This document shows, piece by piece, positions 47,819 through 56,970 of a stretch of DNA of 64,000 bases. Both the position numbers and the translations under genes were made by a program. This stretch comes from Bacillus sp. AFS015802 (lineage in GTDB: Bacteria; Bacillota; Bacilli; Bacillales; Bacillaceae_B), in NCBI RefSeq assembly GCF_002561455.1, contig NZ_NTUP01000063.1, positions 1-64,000 on the forward strand, given 5' to 3'. The stretch's first letter is position 1. Each line of letters opens with the position of its first letter. The notes under the pieces are model-generated. The model was given only the letters and a program-made list of their open reading frames with translations, was not told the origin of the DNA and searched no databases.

Positions 47819-48319
47819 GGACCAGTTTAACGCCCTTTTCTCAAGTTCCTTCACAAATTGGTCTTTCCCTTGGATGTAGCTTTCCATGTCATTTGGGAAC
47901 TTTAATGCCAGGCTTGATTTCAGTTCACCGTATTGATGGGCTTCCGGACGGTTTTCCCTTAAAAAATCACGAAATGCTAAGTGCCTGATCACATGGTCGA
48001 TTCCATTAGGGAAAATATGAAGATGAACGGCCCTCTTATTCCCTTCTCCCTTATAAAAAAATCGGCGGTTCGGGATGCCATGCTCGCCTTTTCCGACAAA
48101 ACCCAGTTGACTGAACCCTTCTGTCTGCTCATCAATGATCTCTATGTCAGGGACTTCTATAAGGAGATCAATGATCGGCTTAGCCGCTAAACCCGGGACG
48201 GAGGTTGAACCGATATGATGGATGGTTGCGTCAGGAAGAAGCTTATTCAGATTACGTTTTTCATTTTCAAATTTCTCTTTCCATACTGCTTGATGAGGCA
48301 CTACTTTTACATCTCTCAT
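47792..48319 (-). CDS. GrpB/UPF0157 nucleotidyltransferase-fold protein
   Basis: A 175-aa protein of the GrpB (UPF0157) family, with a nucleotidyltransferase fold: HHIGSTSVPGLAAKPIIDLLIEV carries the G-S and D-x-D type motif. Function unknown; some relatives are fused to dephospho-CoA kinase. Start at 48319 overlaps the yqkK stop (ATGA), so translation is coupled. The end lies inside the shared terminator. Confidence 0.8.
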   Translation of the reverse strand: MRDVKVVPHQAVWKEKFENEKRNLNKLLPDATIHHIGSTSVPGLAAKPIIDLLIEVPDIEIIDEQTEGFSQLGFVGKGEHGIPNRRFFYKGEGNKRAVHLHIFPNGIDHVIRHLAFRDFLRENRPEAHQYGELKSSLALKFPNDMESYIQGKDQFVKELEKRALNWSKKNKRTGN

Positions 48320-48549
48320 CAATCCTTGTAATTCTTCCAATTCATATTGCTTTCATTCAGCAGCTCTTCAAAGCTCTTATTCTTTTCCCGCTGCTTTTTC
48401 TCTTCTATTTTCCGAATACGCTCTTCTTCCTTCTTCACAGATTCTACCTTTTCAAGCTCTGCTTTCTTCTGCTTCAATTGTTCGAAGAGATCCTGGTTGA
48501 TCGAATTCTTTAATGTCAATTCCGCTTCCTGCTTCTTTTTCTTGGACAT
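48319..48549 (-). CDS. yqkK: YqkK-like small charged protein (DUF3886)
   Basis: A 76-aa Lys/Glu-rich, probably coiled-coil protein (LFEQLKQKKAELEKVESV...) similar to YqkK. ATG at 48549 follows GGGGG by 9 nt. Function unknown. Overlaps the next gene. Confidence 0.75.
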   Translation of the reverse strand: MSKKKKQEAELTLKNSINQDLFEQLKQKKAELEKVESVKKEEERIRKIEEKKQREKNKSFEELLNESNMNWKNYKD

Positions 48550-48612
48550 GTGGTGATTCCCCCTATCTGTCATAGTTATAAATCTTTTTTTGGTTTTAGT
48601 CAAAACCCGGGC

Positions 48613-48658
48613 TCAAAAAAAGCCGGTTACAAGGGTTGCATCCCTTATAACCGGCTTC
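48613..48658 (-). terminator. Terminator of the thiolase-scoAB operon
   Basis: AGCCGGTTA...AAGGG/CCCTT...TAACCGGCT stem (48621-48656) and seven T on the minus strand. Confidence 0.92.
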
Positions 48659-48663
48659 CTCCA

Positions 48664-49326
48664 TCAATAAGCTTCAAGTACTACGTCATCGCCAACGATC
48701 AACGTCGCATCCGTGGATGATTGGATATCTTCCACAGAGAAACCGTTCGCCACTTCACGAAGCAGTAACCCCTCATCCGTCACATCCATCACGGCACGGT
48801 CCGTTATGATCCGATGCACGACGCCTTTACCTGTCAGGGGCAAGGTGCATTCTTTCAGGATCTTGCTTTCACCGGCTTTATTGACGTGTTCCATGATGAC
48901 GATGATGCGCTGGGCTCCGTGAACGAGGTCCATCGCTCCGCCCATTCCCTTGATCATCTTCCCTGGGATCATCCAGTTGGCAAGGTCACCGTTTTCGGCT
49001 ACTTCCATCCCGCCCAGGATGGCGATATTGATATGTCCTCCGCGGATCATCCCGAATGATTCCGAACTATCAAAGTATGCAGAGCCCGGAATCGCCGTAA
49101 CGGTCTCTTTCCCGGCGTTGATGAGGTCGGCATCGACTTCGTCTTCGGCTGGATAAGGGCCGATTCCGAGTAATCCATTTTCAGATTGAAGGACAACCTG
49201 TTTGTTTTCAGTGATATAGTTGGCGACCAGTGTCGGCATCCCGATTCCTAAGTTGACATAGAAGCCATCTTCAATTTCCTTTTCTGCTCTTCTTGCTATT
49301 CTTTCACGCATTTTGGCACGATCCAT
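48664..49326 (-). CDS. scoB: 3-oxoacid CoA-transferase subunit B
   Basis: A 220-aa family I CoA-transferase beta subunit. NLGIGMPTL and the catalytic Glu in [11 protein letters not shown]. With ScoA it moves CoA between succinyl- (or acetyl-) CoA and acetoacetate. ATG at 49326 follows GGGGGAG. It ends with VLEAY, as in the family. Confidence 0.9.
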   Translation of the reverse strand: MDRAKMRERIARRAEKEIEDGFYVNLGIGMPTLVANYITENKQVVLQSENGLLGIGPYPAEDEVDADLINAGKETVTAIPGSAYFDSSESFGMIRGGHINIAILGGMEVAENGDLANWMIPGKMIKGMGGAMDLVHGAQRIIVIMEHVNKAGESKILKECTLPLTGKGVVHRIITDRAVMDVTDEGLLLREVANGFSVEDIQSSTDATLIVGDDVVLEAY

Positions 49327-49343
49327 CCGTTCCACTCCCCCTT

Positions 49344-50036
49344 CTATGCTTGCTTCACTGTTCTTCTTTCAATGCGTTTTTCCTGATCTGCCTGAATCAG
49401 TCGCTGAACGTAGATGCTTGGTGTGTGGACTTCATTCGGATTGATTTCCCCGATTTCCACAAGCTCCTCCACTTCGGCGATCGTCACTTTTCCTGCAGCT
49501 GCAATCATCGGATTAAAATTTTGCGCCGTTTTGTTATAAATCAGATTCCCCATCTTATCGGCCTTCCACGCTCTAACAAGGGAGAAATCTGCGGTGTAGG
49601 CTTCTTCCAGCAAATATTCTTTTCCATTAAACGTGCGTGTTTCCTTTCCTTCTGCTACCGGTGTCCCGACTCCTGCCGGCGTGTAGAAGGCAGGGATCCC
49701 TGCGCCGCCTGCACGGATCTTCTCGGCAAGCGTCCCTTGGGGAACCAATTCCACTTCAAGTTCTCCCGATAAGACCTGACGTTCAAACTCTTTGTTTTCT
49801 CCGACATAGGAGCCGATCATTTTATCGATTTGTTTATTTTTCAGCAGTAAACCGAGGCCCCAATCGTCTACTCCACAATTATTGGAAATGACGGTCAGGT
49901 TTTTCACACCTTTTTCTACAAGGGCCAGGATGAGTTTCTCGGGGATTCCGCACAGACCGAATCCTCCGACCATTAATGTGGCTCCATCATGGATGTCAGC
50001 CACCGCTTCATCATATGAAGTGTATACTTCTTTCAT
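49344..50036 (-). CDS. scoA: 3-oxoacid CoA-transferase subunit A
   Basis: A 230-aa alpha subunit. [10 protein letters not shown] is the oxyanion/CoA region and [15 protein letters not shown] the second glycine-rich motif. GAGGAGG precedes the ATG. Middle gene of thiolase-scoA-scoB, which would interconvert acetoacetate and acetyl-CoA. Acetate versus succinate specificity cannot be set from sequence. Confidence 0.9.
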   Translation of the reverse strand: MKEVYTSYDEAVADIHDGATLMVGGFGLCGIPEKLILALVEKGVKNLTVISNNCGVDDWGLGLLLKNKQIDKMIGSYVGENKEFERQVLSGELEVELVPQGTLAEKIRAGGAGIPAFYTPAGVGTPVAEGKETRTFNGKEYLLEEAYTADFSLVRAWKADKMGNLIYNKTAQNFNPMIAAAGKVTIAEVEELVEIGEINPNEVHTPSIYVQRLIQADQEKRIERRTVKQA

Positions 50037-50072
50037 TGTTTTCCCTCCTCGAATCTGGATCTTTCCAATTCC

Positions 50073-51260
50073 TTATTTATGAAGTTCAACGACTGTCGCC
50101 ACTCCCTGGCCTCCACCGATACAAAGGGTAGCCAATCCGTTTTGAACGCCTCTTTTCTTCATTTCGTGAATCAGTGTCACAAGAATGCGTGTACCACTTG
50201 CTCCAATCGGATGGCCCAGTGCGATGGCTCCCCCGTTCACATTGAGGGCATCCTTTTTGAATTGAAGTTCCTTATCCACCGCCAACGACTGGGCGGCAAA
50301 GGCTTCATTCGCTTCAATCAGGTCCATGTCTTCGATCGACAGTTTTGTTTTTTCCAATACTTTTTTCACGGCGGCAACAGGACCGATCCCCATGATGCTC
50401 GGATCTACACCTGCATTGGCGTTCCCCTTGATCGTCACCAGCGGCGTGATGCCGAGTTCATCGGCTTTCTTCTTCGACATGACGACTACTGCAGCGGCTC
50501 CATCATTGATGCCGGAAGCGTTCCCCGCTGTCACCGTTCCATCTTTTTTGAAGGCTGGACGCAGACCGGAAAGCTTCTCGGCCGTCGACCCTTTACGCGG
50601 GAATTCATCCTGGCTGAATACGACCGGATCCCCTTTTCTTTGCGGGATCGTGACCGGAACGATTTCATCGTCAAATCGGCCGGATTCAATGGCAGCAGCA
50701 GCCTTTTGCTGGCTCCAGGCCGAGAATTCGTCCTGTTCTTCACGGGTAAGGGAGTAACGGTCACATAGATTCTCTGCCGTCACACCCATGTGATAATCAT
50801 TGAAGGCACACCATAAGCCGTCTGAAATCATGCTGTCGACCACTTTCTGGTCTCCCATTTTAAATCCTTCCCTTGCTCCCTGGAGTAAATAGGGAGCCTG
50901 ACTCATATTTTCCATTCCACCTGCAACGATGATATCTGCATCCCCTGAAAGGATTGCCTGTGTTGCGAGATGAACCGTCTTTAATCCTGATCCACATACT
51001 TTATTTATCGTCATGGCAGGTACCTGCTCAGGCAGTCCTGCTTTGATGGATGCTTGACGGGCTGGATTTTGACCCAATCCTGCCTGCAACACATTCCCCA
51101 TGATTACTTCATCCACATCATTACCGCTTAAGCCAGCCTTTTCAAGGGCATCTTTGATCACAATCGCTCCAAGTTCCGGAGCAGAAATACCTTTTAACGA
51201 TCCGTTAAAGCTTCCGATGGCTGTGCGTACTGCACTTACGATGACAACTTCATTCGACAT
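50073..51260 (-). CDS. Acetyl-CoA acetyltransferase (thiolase)
   Basis: A 395-aa degradative/biosynthetic thiolase. Acyl-accepting Cys in [10 protein letters not shown] (about 88), HPIGASGTR with catalytic His, and CIGGGQG with second Cys near the C-terminus. Converts acetoacetyl-CoA to two acetyl-CoA, the step after ScoAB. ATG at 51260 follows GGGAGG. Divergent from HMG-CoA lyase across a cre-like site. Confidence 0.92.
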   Translation of the reverse strand: MSNEVVIVSAVRTAIGSFNGSLKGISAPELGAIVIKDALEKAGLSGNDVDEVIMGNVLQAGLGQNPARQASIKAGLPEQVPAMTINKVCGSGLKTVHLATQAILSGDADIIVAGGMENMSQAPYLLQGAREGFKMGDQKVVDSMISDGLWCAFNDYHMGVTAENLCDRYSLTREEQDEFSAWSQQKAAAAIESGRFDDEIVPVTIPQRKGDPVVFSQDEFPRKGSTAEKLSGLRPAFKKDGTVTAGNASGINDGAAAVVVMSKKKADELGITPLVTIKGNANAGVDPSIMGIGPVAAVKKVLEKTKLSIEDMDLIEANEAFAAQSLAVDKELQFKKDALNVNGGAIALGHPIGASGTRILVTLIHEMKKRGVQNGLATLCIGGGQGVATVVELHK

Positions 51261-51336
51261 CTTTCTTCCTCCCTTTCTCTTCTGACTGATCGATTTGCTG
51301 ATATTCACTCAAAACAGTTCCACTTTAACTCATTCT

Positions 51337-51351
51337 ATGTAAGCGGTTAAA
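51337..51351 (+). promoter_or_regulatory. Putative cre site between thiolase and HMG-CoA lyase
   Basis: ATGTAAGCGGTTAAA fits WTGNAANCGNWNNCW with one mismatch. It lies centrally in the divergent promoter region (51261-51429) and could control both units through CcpA. Confidence 0.55.
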
Positions 51352-51429
51352 TTCCTCTAAATTTGTCAAAAAATTTTTATATTGATTTATATGTCGAAAT
51401 TTTCTTAAAATGAAAGAGGGAGGGAAATT

Positions 51430-52332
51430 ATGCATTTACCTAAAAAAGCGACGATTATTGAAGTAGGACCTAGAGACGGTTTACAGAATGAAAAGAACTT
51501 TGTCCCAACGGACGTGAAAAAAGAATTTATCTTTCGTTTGAAACAAGCGGGAATCAAAGAAATGGAGCTGACTTCGTTTGTTTCCCCAAAATGGGTTCCG
51601 CAAATGCAGGACGCCGGTGAGATTGTCGACTCCTGCATGACCATGGATTCACGTGATATGGTTCTGGCCCCTAATAAAAGAGGGATCGAGCGTGTCTACG
51701 AAACAGGCTGCCGGTCCGTGGCAGTATTCGTAGGTGTCAGTAACACCTTTAATCAGAAAAACATCAACAAGACAACGGATGAAGCCCTTGAAGGACTGGC
51801 TCCTCTTATTTATGAGCTGAAAGAACGGGGCTACTTCGTAAGAGCCTGTATCTCCACCGCTTTCTATTGTCCATACGAAGGAAAAATCTTACCGGAGGAC
51901 ACCCTTTCTCTGTGTAAGAAATTTGTTTCTTTGGGTGTGGACGAATTAAGTGTCGCCGATACGATTGGTCGGGCCAATCCTTTAGAAGCCCATGATCTGT
52001 TTGCTTTGCTCAAGCAGGAATTGCCCCACACATTACTGACTGCGCATTTTCATGACACCCGTAAGATGGCCTTGGCGAATATCCTGGCGTCGCTTCAAGC
52101 GGGGATCGACCGCTTTGACACCAGTGCCGGCGGGCTTGGGGGCTGCCCCTTCGCCCCAGGTGCAACCGGGAATGTCGCCACCGAGGATGTAGTGTACATG
52201 TTGGAGGAAATGGGGATTTCCACAGGGGTGGATCCCGAGAAGCTTGCAATGGCCATCGAGCTTGTGAAGCCCCATGTCAGCCGCCCGATTGAAAGCGGTT
52301 ACTACCGCCTGTATGAATTGAATCAATCGTGA
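51430..52332 (+). CDS. Hydroxymethylglutaryl-CoA lyase
   Basis: A 300-aa TIM-barrel lyase splitting HMG-CoA to acetoacetate and acetyl-CoA. VGPRDGLQNE metal/substrate motif, HFHDTR, and catalytic Cys in GGLGGCPFAPGATGN. Family YngG/MvaB. Product acetoacetate would feed ScoAB and the thiolase on the other strand, so this is a leucine/ketone degradation block. GGGAGGG precedes the ATG. Confidence 0.92.
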   Translation: MHLPKKATIIEVGPRDGLQNEKNFVPTDVKKEFIFRLKQAGIKEMELTSFVSPKWVPQMQDAGEIVDSCMTMDSRDMVLAPNKRGIERVYETGCRSVAVFVGVSNTFNQKNINKTTDEALEGLAPLIYELKERGYFVRACISTAFYCPYEGKILPEDTLSLCKKFVSLGVDELSVADTIGRANPLEAHDLFALLKQELPHTLLTAHFHDTRKMALANILASLQAGIDRFDTSAGGLGGCPFAPGATGNVATEDVVYMLEEMGISTGVDPEKLAMAIELVKPHVSRPIESGYYRLYELNQS

Positions 52333-52390
52333 ATACGTCCCCTCTCCTTAGAGCAATCTATACCAGATAACCCTTAAGGAGATGAGCCAT

Positions 52391-52522
52391 ATGAGCCAAA
52401 AACGCGATAAAGGATTCAGTCAAAAAGGAAAACCCAATGCAGATACAGTTTCACATACCATAGCGAAAGAAGAACTGGATAAAGCCATTCATCCAACTAA
52501 AGGACAAAATGCTAAATCGTAA
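52391..52522 (+). CDS. Small hydrophilic protein of unknown function
   Basis: A 43-aa Lys/Gln/Ser-rich peptide (starts MSQKRDKGFSQKGKPNAD). AAGGAG lies 10 nt before the ATG and a clean terminator follows, so it is likely expressed. Composition resembles small spore proteins, but no family is recognised. Confidence 0.6.
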   Translation: MSQKRDKGFSQKGKPNADTVSHTIAKEELDKAIHPTKGQNAKS

Positions 52523-52535
52523 GTTCCATGCCTGA

Positions 52536-52568
52536 AAAGGTGTCTCTCCCAGAGGCACCTTTTTTATT
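52536..52568 (+). terminator. Terminator after the 43-aa gene
   Basis: AAAGGTG-CTC/GAG-CACCTTT stem followed by TTTTTAT. Confidence 0.85.
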
Positions 52569-52641
52569 TCGCCTTCAAAATTCCTCTTTTTTCCTTCATT
52601 TGCTACAATATGAATAAACGATTTTCCCAGAGGTGATGACG

Positions 52642-53568
52642 ATGAGAAAAAAACTGGCGATCCTTGGGGGCACCCTTTCCTCTATCGGTCTGCTTGGCGT
52701 TTATATTACCAATCGATTTATGTATTTACCGAAAAAAGGGGATGACTTCATCCGTGCACGTGAAACCGAATCGACCCGAATGATTGAAGAGGAATATGAC
52801 TCCCTTCCTAAAGAAGAGGTGCTGATCCCTTCCCGATACGGTTATGACATTAAGGCGGTCTTCGTGAAGCCCCACCCCCATAATAAATTCATGATCTTTT
52901 CCCATGGGGTGACGGAAAATAAATGGAACTCGATCAAATATATGAATCTCTTCCTCAAACAGGGATTTAATGCCGTGATTTATGACCACAGGCGTCATGG
53001 GGAATCCGGCGGGAAGACGACAAGCTATGGATATTTTGAAAAATATGATCTAAAGGCCGTGGTGGATGAGCTGATCCGTCGTGAAGGGGAGGATGTCTTC
53101 TTCGGGATCCACGGAGAATCGATGGGGGCTGCCACCCTGCTTTTATATGCCGGCAGCGTGGAAGACCGGGCGGATTTTTATATTGCCGACTGTCCTTTCT
53201 CCGACTTTGGTGAACAGCTCTCTTACCGCATGGGTGTAGAAGTGAAGATGCCGGCAAAATTCCTTCTTCCCCTCGTCAATCGGACGCTAAAGCTCAGGCA
53301 AGGGTATACACTAAAGGATTTATCACCTATTTCGGTTGTCCATAACATCCAAAAGCCCGTGCTATTCATTCACAGCAAAAATGATGACTTTATCCTGCCT
53401 CAAATGACAAAGGATCTGTACGAAAAAAAGCAGGGTCCAAAGGAGCTTTTCCTCGATTTCCACGGGACCCACGCCCAATCGTATAATGATAACCCGGAAG
53501 AATACGAGGATTTGATCCAACGGTTCCTGGAGCAATTTGTTTTAAAGGGAAAGGATGTCGTCTCATGA
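52642..53568 (+). CDS. yqkD: Alpha/beta hydrolase YqkD
   Basis: A 308-aa protein: N-terminal membrane anchor (about 5-25), then an alpha/beta hydrolase domain with nucleophile motif GESMG, acid in IHSKNDDFI and His in FHGTHAQS. Substrate unknown. ATG at 52642 has GAGGTG 7 nt upstream; a GTG at 52633 is an alternative. Confidence 0.85.
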   Translation: MRKKLAILGGTLSSIGLLGVYITNRFMYLPKKGDDFIRARETESTRMIEEEYDSLPKEEVLIPSRYGYDIKAVFVKPHPHNKFMIFSHGVTENKWNSIKYMNLFLKQGFNAVIYDHRRHGESGGKTTSYGYFEKYDLKAVVDELIRREGEDVFFGIHGESMGAATLLLYAGSVEDRADFYIADCPFSDFGEQLSYRMGVEVKMPAKFLLPLVNRTLKLRQGYTLKDLSPISVVHNIQKPVLFIHSKNDDFILPQMTKDLYEKKQGPKELFLDFHGTHAQSYNDNPEEYEDLIQRFLEQFVLKGKDVVS

Positions 53569-54476
53569 TTCCAACGGATTTCAGGTTAAAAATGCAAACG
53601 ATGTATGGGGATTCGGGGGATGAATGGATCACGGATACGGAGGATCTCATGGAGTCATTAAAAGACCGATTCCAGTTAACCTACGGTGAGCCTTTTTCTC
53701 TAAGCTATAACTTCGTGATTCCCGTCCAGACCCTGCATGAGCGAGCCGTTTTAAAGATCGGGTATCCGAACAATGATTTCTCCAATGAGTTTCATGCCCT
53801 TCAGGATTTCCAAGGAAAGGGAATGGTGAAGATGCTCGACTACAGTAAGGAAGAAGGCTGGATTCTTTTAGATCGCCTCATGCCAGGATCTTCCCTCCTC
53901 TCTATTGAGGATGAAGAAGAGGTGCTCTCTGTCTTCGCCCATACCGCCCAGGGACTTTGGCATAAACCTGTCAGCAACCACCCCTACCCTATGGTTGAAT
54001 CCTGGTCAAAGGGAATCGGAAGGTTACGGGAGCGATTTAACGGCGGAACCGGCCCCATTCCTCCGGAGCTCGTCGGAAAAGCTGAAGCGCTATATCCGCA
54101 GCTCTTGAGTACTGGGACAGATTTCTATCTTCTTCACGGTGATCTGCATCACGGGAATATACTCTTCTCTGAGTCTTCAGGCTGGACGGCCATCGATCCA
54201 AAAGGACTCATCGGCGAGCGGGAATATGACTGCATTCAGTTTATGTTGAATGAGTGGAAGAAATGGGAGGTGCCTTTGGAGCTGCTCCGATACAGGACCC
54301 GGACTATCGCTTCCCTTCTTTCCCTTTCTTATGGGCGTTTGATCCGATACGGGTTCTGTCATTCGATTCTATCTGCCTGCTGGTCTGTAGAGGATGGTAT
54401 GGGTGGATGGAAAACAGGGGTTACTTTGGCGGGGATGTTTGACGAGTTGATGAGGGAAAACGAAGCTGACTCTTAA
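53565..54476 (+). CDS. APH(6)-like small-molecule kinase
   Basis: A 303-aa protein kinase-fold enzyme of the aminoglycoside phosphotransferase group. Lys in ERAVLKIGYP, catalytic loop LLHGDLHHGNIL, and metal motif AIDPKGLIGEREYD, close to the streptomycin/hydroxyurea kinase family. An actual resistance role is unproven; chromosomal members often have other substrates. Overlaps yqkD by 4 nt (ATGA), one operon. Confidence 0.8.
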   Translation: MIPTDFRLKMQTMYGDSGDEWITDTEDLMESLKDRFQLTYGEPFSLSYNFVIPVQTLHERAVLKIGYPNNDFSNEFHALQDFQGKGMVKMLDYSKEEGWILLDRLMPGSSLLSIEDEEEVLSVFAHTAQGLWHKPVSNHPYPMVESWSKGIGRLRERFNGGTGPIPPELVGKAEALYPQLLSTGTDFYLLHGDLHHGNILFSESSGWTAIDPKGLIGEREYDCIQFMLNEWKKWEVPLELLRYRTRTIASLLSLSYGRLIRYGFCHSILSACWSVEDGMGGWKTGVTLAGMFDELMRENEADS

Positions 54477-54505
54477 AATCTAACTAAGAGTCAGCTTCGT
54501 TTCTT
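54462..54505 (+). terminator. Bidirectional terminator after the APH-like gene
   Basis: Perfect GAAGCTGACTCTTA with its complement (about 54462-54500), then GTTTCTTTT. Its left arm is the end of the gene. Confidence 0.88.
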
Positions 54506-54506
54506 T

Positions 54507-54839
54507 TCATTCCCCTGGAAACATCAAAAAGTTCATTCTCCCATTTATGATCTGCCCGGAGCTTTTTAATTGGAATGTATTGCTTTGTGAAGAAAAATCA
54601 ATCTTCAGTTCTTCATCAAGAAAGACCATCTTTGACTTTTCTACAAATATCGATAAGGTGTTGGTTTCTATTTTTATATCTTCACCCTCAACAGGATGAT
54701 GGACAAACCATAAGGTAGGAATGCCGCTCACCACACAGCCGCAGCCTTCTGTATCGTATTTTAATTTCAGGTGACCCTTTTGTGTCCCAATTTTATCTTG
54801 AATCTTTCGGGTTGCTTCGTTCGTTAGTTGGATTTTCAT
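54507..54839 (-). CDS. yqkB: YqkB, HesB-like protein
   Basis: A 110-aa protein related to the A-type iron-sulfur (HesB/IscA) fold, with a GCGC cysteine pair (about 34-36) but no canonical third C-terminal Cys pair, as in YqkB. Function unknown. ATG at 54839 has GGAGG upstream. Confidence 0.8.
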   Translation of the reverse strand: MKIQLTNEATRKIQDKIGTQKGHLKLKYDTEGCGCVVSGIPTLWFVHHPVEGEDIKIETNTLSIFVEKSKMVFLDEELKIDFSSQSNTFQLKSSGQIINGRMNFLMFPGE

Positions 54840-54969
54840 TCGACGACCTCCTCTGCCCCTTATCCTATCATATTTCATTTGATTCCTTTAGAATATTGCT
54901 TTTTTACTCTTTTCATCTTACTATCGATAGTGGGGATTCTTTTGTATTTTCTAGAAAGGGTGGGTTTTC

Positions 54970-55185
54970 ATGACAAAAGCTCAAATTAAAGTGAATGATA
55001 ACGGTTCTTTTCGCGTAAGCGGCGATGTGGAACTGATTGATGCCGACGGAAATGTATTTCCAACGAAACAAGTGTTTACCCTTTGCCGCTGCGGTTTATC
55101 AACCAACATGCCGTTCTGCGACGCTTCTCACAAAGGAAAATTCGAATCATGTGTGCGTGCCGAAAAGGTATTGGACGAAGAGTAA
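54970..55185 (+). CDS. CDGSH-type iron-sulfur protein
   Basis: A 71-aa protein with the CDGSH 2Fe-2S ligand set: CRCGLSTNMPFCDASHKG (three Cys and one His). Cytosolic, redox or cluster-transfer role in the family. AAAGGG precedes the ATG. Confidence 0.88.
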   Translation: MTKAQIKVNDNGSFRVSGDVELIDADGNVFPTKQVFTLCRCGLSTNMPFCDASHKGKFESCVRAEKVLDEE

Positions 55186-55193
55186 ATGGAATG

Positions 55194-55232
55194 AAAAGAG
55201 AGACTTCACCCGAAGTCTCTCTTTTTATTTTT
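55194..55232 (+). terminator. Bidirectional terminator CDGSH gene / yolD
   Basis: AAAGAGAGACTTC with its complement, then CTTTTTATTTTT on the plus strand. Confidence 0.88.
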
Positions 55233-55236
55233 AAGA

Positions 55237-55569
55237 TCAGTCGAAAAAACGAATGTCCACAACGCTTTCAAGGGGAATATAGTGTACGTCTTCGAACCTG
55301 TCTACGACGTGCAGCTTCCCATCCAGCGGGTCGACATGATGAACGGTTCCAATCGATAATTGATGACGATGCTTTGCATAGTGAGTAATCGATACCATTC
55401 TACCAAACTCCATCGCCTCTGCCACGACTTCATTCATCCTGTCCAGCTCCTGCTCGTCAAGTTCGACCCTCTTTTCGTGCGTATCTTCCTTTGCCCAATC
55501 CCTTAAGAGTTTTACATGCTCGGGCAGCATCATGGATGTCCATTTGATTCTTCCTCGATCGCGGATCAA
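55237..55569 (-). CDS. YolD-like protein
   Basis: A 110-aa YolD family protein (IKWTSMMLPEHVKLL signature near the start). Such genes pair with Y-family polymerases of UvrX/PolY2 type (B. subtilis YqjX-YqjW). Start is TTG at 55569, 8 nt after GGAGG; a GTG at 55578 is too close to that site. It follows polY2 by 21 nt and so shares the SOS promoter. Confidence 0.85.
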   Translation of the reverse strand: MIRDRGRIKWTSMMLPEHVKLLRDWAKEDTHEKRVELDEQELDRMNEVVAEAMEFGRMVSITHYAKHRHQLSIGTVHHVDPLDGKLHVVDRFEDVHYIPLESVVDIRFFD

Positions 55570-55590
55570 TACTCTCACCTCCTCTATTCC

Positions 55591-56853
55591 TTACGATTTA
55601 TGTCCGCCCACCAGGCGGGCACGATGCCTTGCTGTCCCGGCTTCCGTATAGGAAACCGCGCGGAGCAGGGCACCTGACCCGTATTTGTTCCGGATGTGAT
55701 CCACTACATACCCGAGTTCCCGCTTTTCCCAGCGGTCAGGTTCGAAAAGTGAAACCTGCAGCGCCCCGTCCTCTACGATATTTGAAAGGGCAATGTTGAT
55801 TTTCCGTACGGTTTTTCCATTGTAGTTTTCTTCGAATAATTGCAGGCAGACCCGGTACAGATCCATCGTGATATTGGTCGGTTCCTCTATCGTCCGGGAC
55901 CGGTGGAACCCCCCGCCGAATTCTTCATGGCTGTAGCCGATCCCAAAGCTGACGGTCCTGCCTGCCTTACGATGGGTCCGGGCGCGTCTTGCGACTTCTT
56001 CGCACATTTCTAAAATGACACGTTTGATTTCTTTTTTCTCCTTATAGTCCCGCAACAGGATCTGCCCCTTGCCGAAGCTGACCTGCCCATCCATGATCGG
56101 GGCCCCGATTTCGGATAGGTCCACCCCCCAGGCATGGTAATAAAGCTGATTGCCCATCACACCGAACTTCGCCTCAAGCTTCTCCAGGTCATACTTCGCC
56201 AATTGGCCGACAGAGAAAATGCCCATGCGATTGAGGGTCTTCTCAAGGCGTCCGCCGATCCCCCACATTTCACGGAGCGGGGACAGGGGCCACAGCTTTT
56301 CAGGGACGTCTTCATATGTCCACTCGGCAATCCCCTTTTTCTTTGCTTCAAGATCCAGGCACAGCTTGGACAAGAGCAAATTGGGGCCGATTCCTATGGC
56401 GCATGGAAGCTGGAATTCCCTTTCCATATCATCTTTGATTTTGCGGGCGATGGTGGTGGCGTCTCCCCAGAGACCCGTCGCTCCATCAATCTTGATGAAG
56501 CTTTCATCCACGCTGTACGTATGGATGGCATCCTTCGGCACGTAACGATGAAACAGGCGGGTCAGCTCCGTGGAAATCCGGACATACGTCGCCATTTTCG
56601 GCTCTACCAGCCGGATGCGCGGGTCGTTTGGAATTTCAAACATCCGCGATCCCGTTTTGATCCCAAAGTCCTTCTTCATCCTGGGCGAGGCCGCCAGCAC
56701 AATACTTCCCTGCCGACTTTTGTCCCCCACGACAGCCAAGTGGCATTCAAGGGGATCCAGCCCCTCCATGACAGCCGAACAGCTAGCATAAAAGCTCTTC
56801 ATATCGATGCACAAAATCTTGTGGTGTGGCAGCACACTGTAATCGACAGTCAT
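55591..56853 (-). CDS. Y-family DNA polymerase (PolY2/YqjW-like)
   Basis: A 420-aa translesion polymerase. Catalytic carboxylates in CIDMKSFYASC and YSVDESFIKI; steric-gate region; helix-hairpin-helix LREMWGIGGRLEKTLNRMGI; little-finger domain to the end. The N-terminus and YolD partner indicate UvrX/YqjW rather than DinB. ATG at 56853 lies 8 nt after GGAGG. A LexA box overlaps the promoter. Confidence 0.9.
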   Translation of the reverse strand: MTVDYSVLPHHKILCIDMKSFYASCSAVMEGLDPLECHLAVVGDKSRQGSIVLAASPRMKKDFGIKTGSRMFEIPNDPRIRLVEPKMATYVRISTELTRLFHRYVPKDAIHTYSVDESFIKIDGATGLWGDATTIARKIKDDMEREFQLPCAIGIGPNLLLSKLCLDLEAKKKGIAEWTYEDVPEKLWPLSPLREMWGIGGRLEKTLNRMGIFSVGQLAKYDLEKLEAKFGVMGNQLYYHAWGVDLSEIGAPIMDGQVSFGKGQILLRDYKEKKEIKRVILEMCEEVARRARTHRKAGRTVSFGIGYSHEEFGGGFHRSRTIEEPTNITMDLYRVCLQLFEENYNGKTVRKINIALSNIVEDGALQVSLFEPDRWEKRELGYVVDHIRNKYGSGALLRAVSYTEAGTARHRARLVGGHKS

Positions 56854-56879
56854 ATCTTCGTCCTCCATTTTACCCAAAT

Positions 56880-56893
56880 AGAACAAACGTTCT
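56880..56893 (-). promoter_or_regulatory. LexA (DinR) box of polY2-yolD
   Basis: AGAACGTTTGTTCT on the minus strand fits GAAC-N4-GTTC, 26 nt before the start and just after an AT-rich -10 (TATACT/TATATA). Indicates SOS induction. Confidence 0.8.
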
Positions 56894-56970
56894 TATATAG
56901 TATATCTATGATTCTAACCGAATATACGTTCCCTTTCAACTTAAATAAATGGAAAAGGAGAGAATAAAAA

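Noticed and set aside
50079-50768. 229-codon frame antisense to the thiolase gene
   Set aside because: Antisense shadow of a clear thiolase; no ribosome site or domain.
56134-56967. 277-codon frame antisense to polY2
   Set aside because: Shadow of a well-supported polymerase gene, crosses the LexA-controlled promoter.
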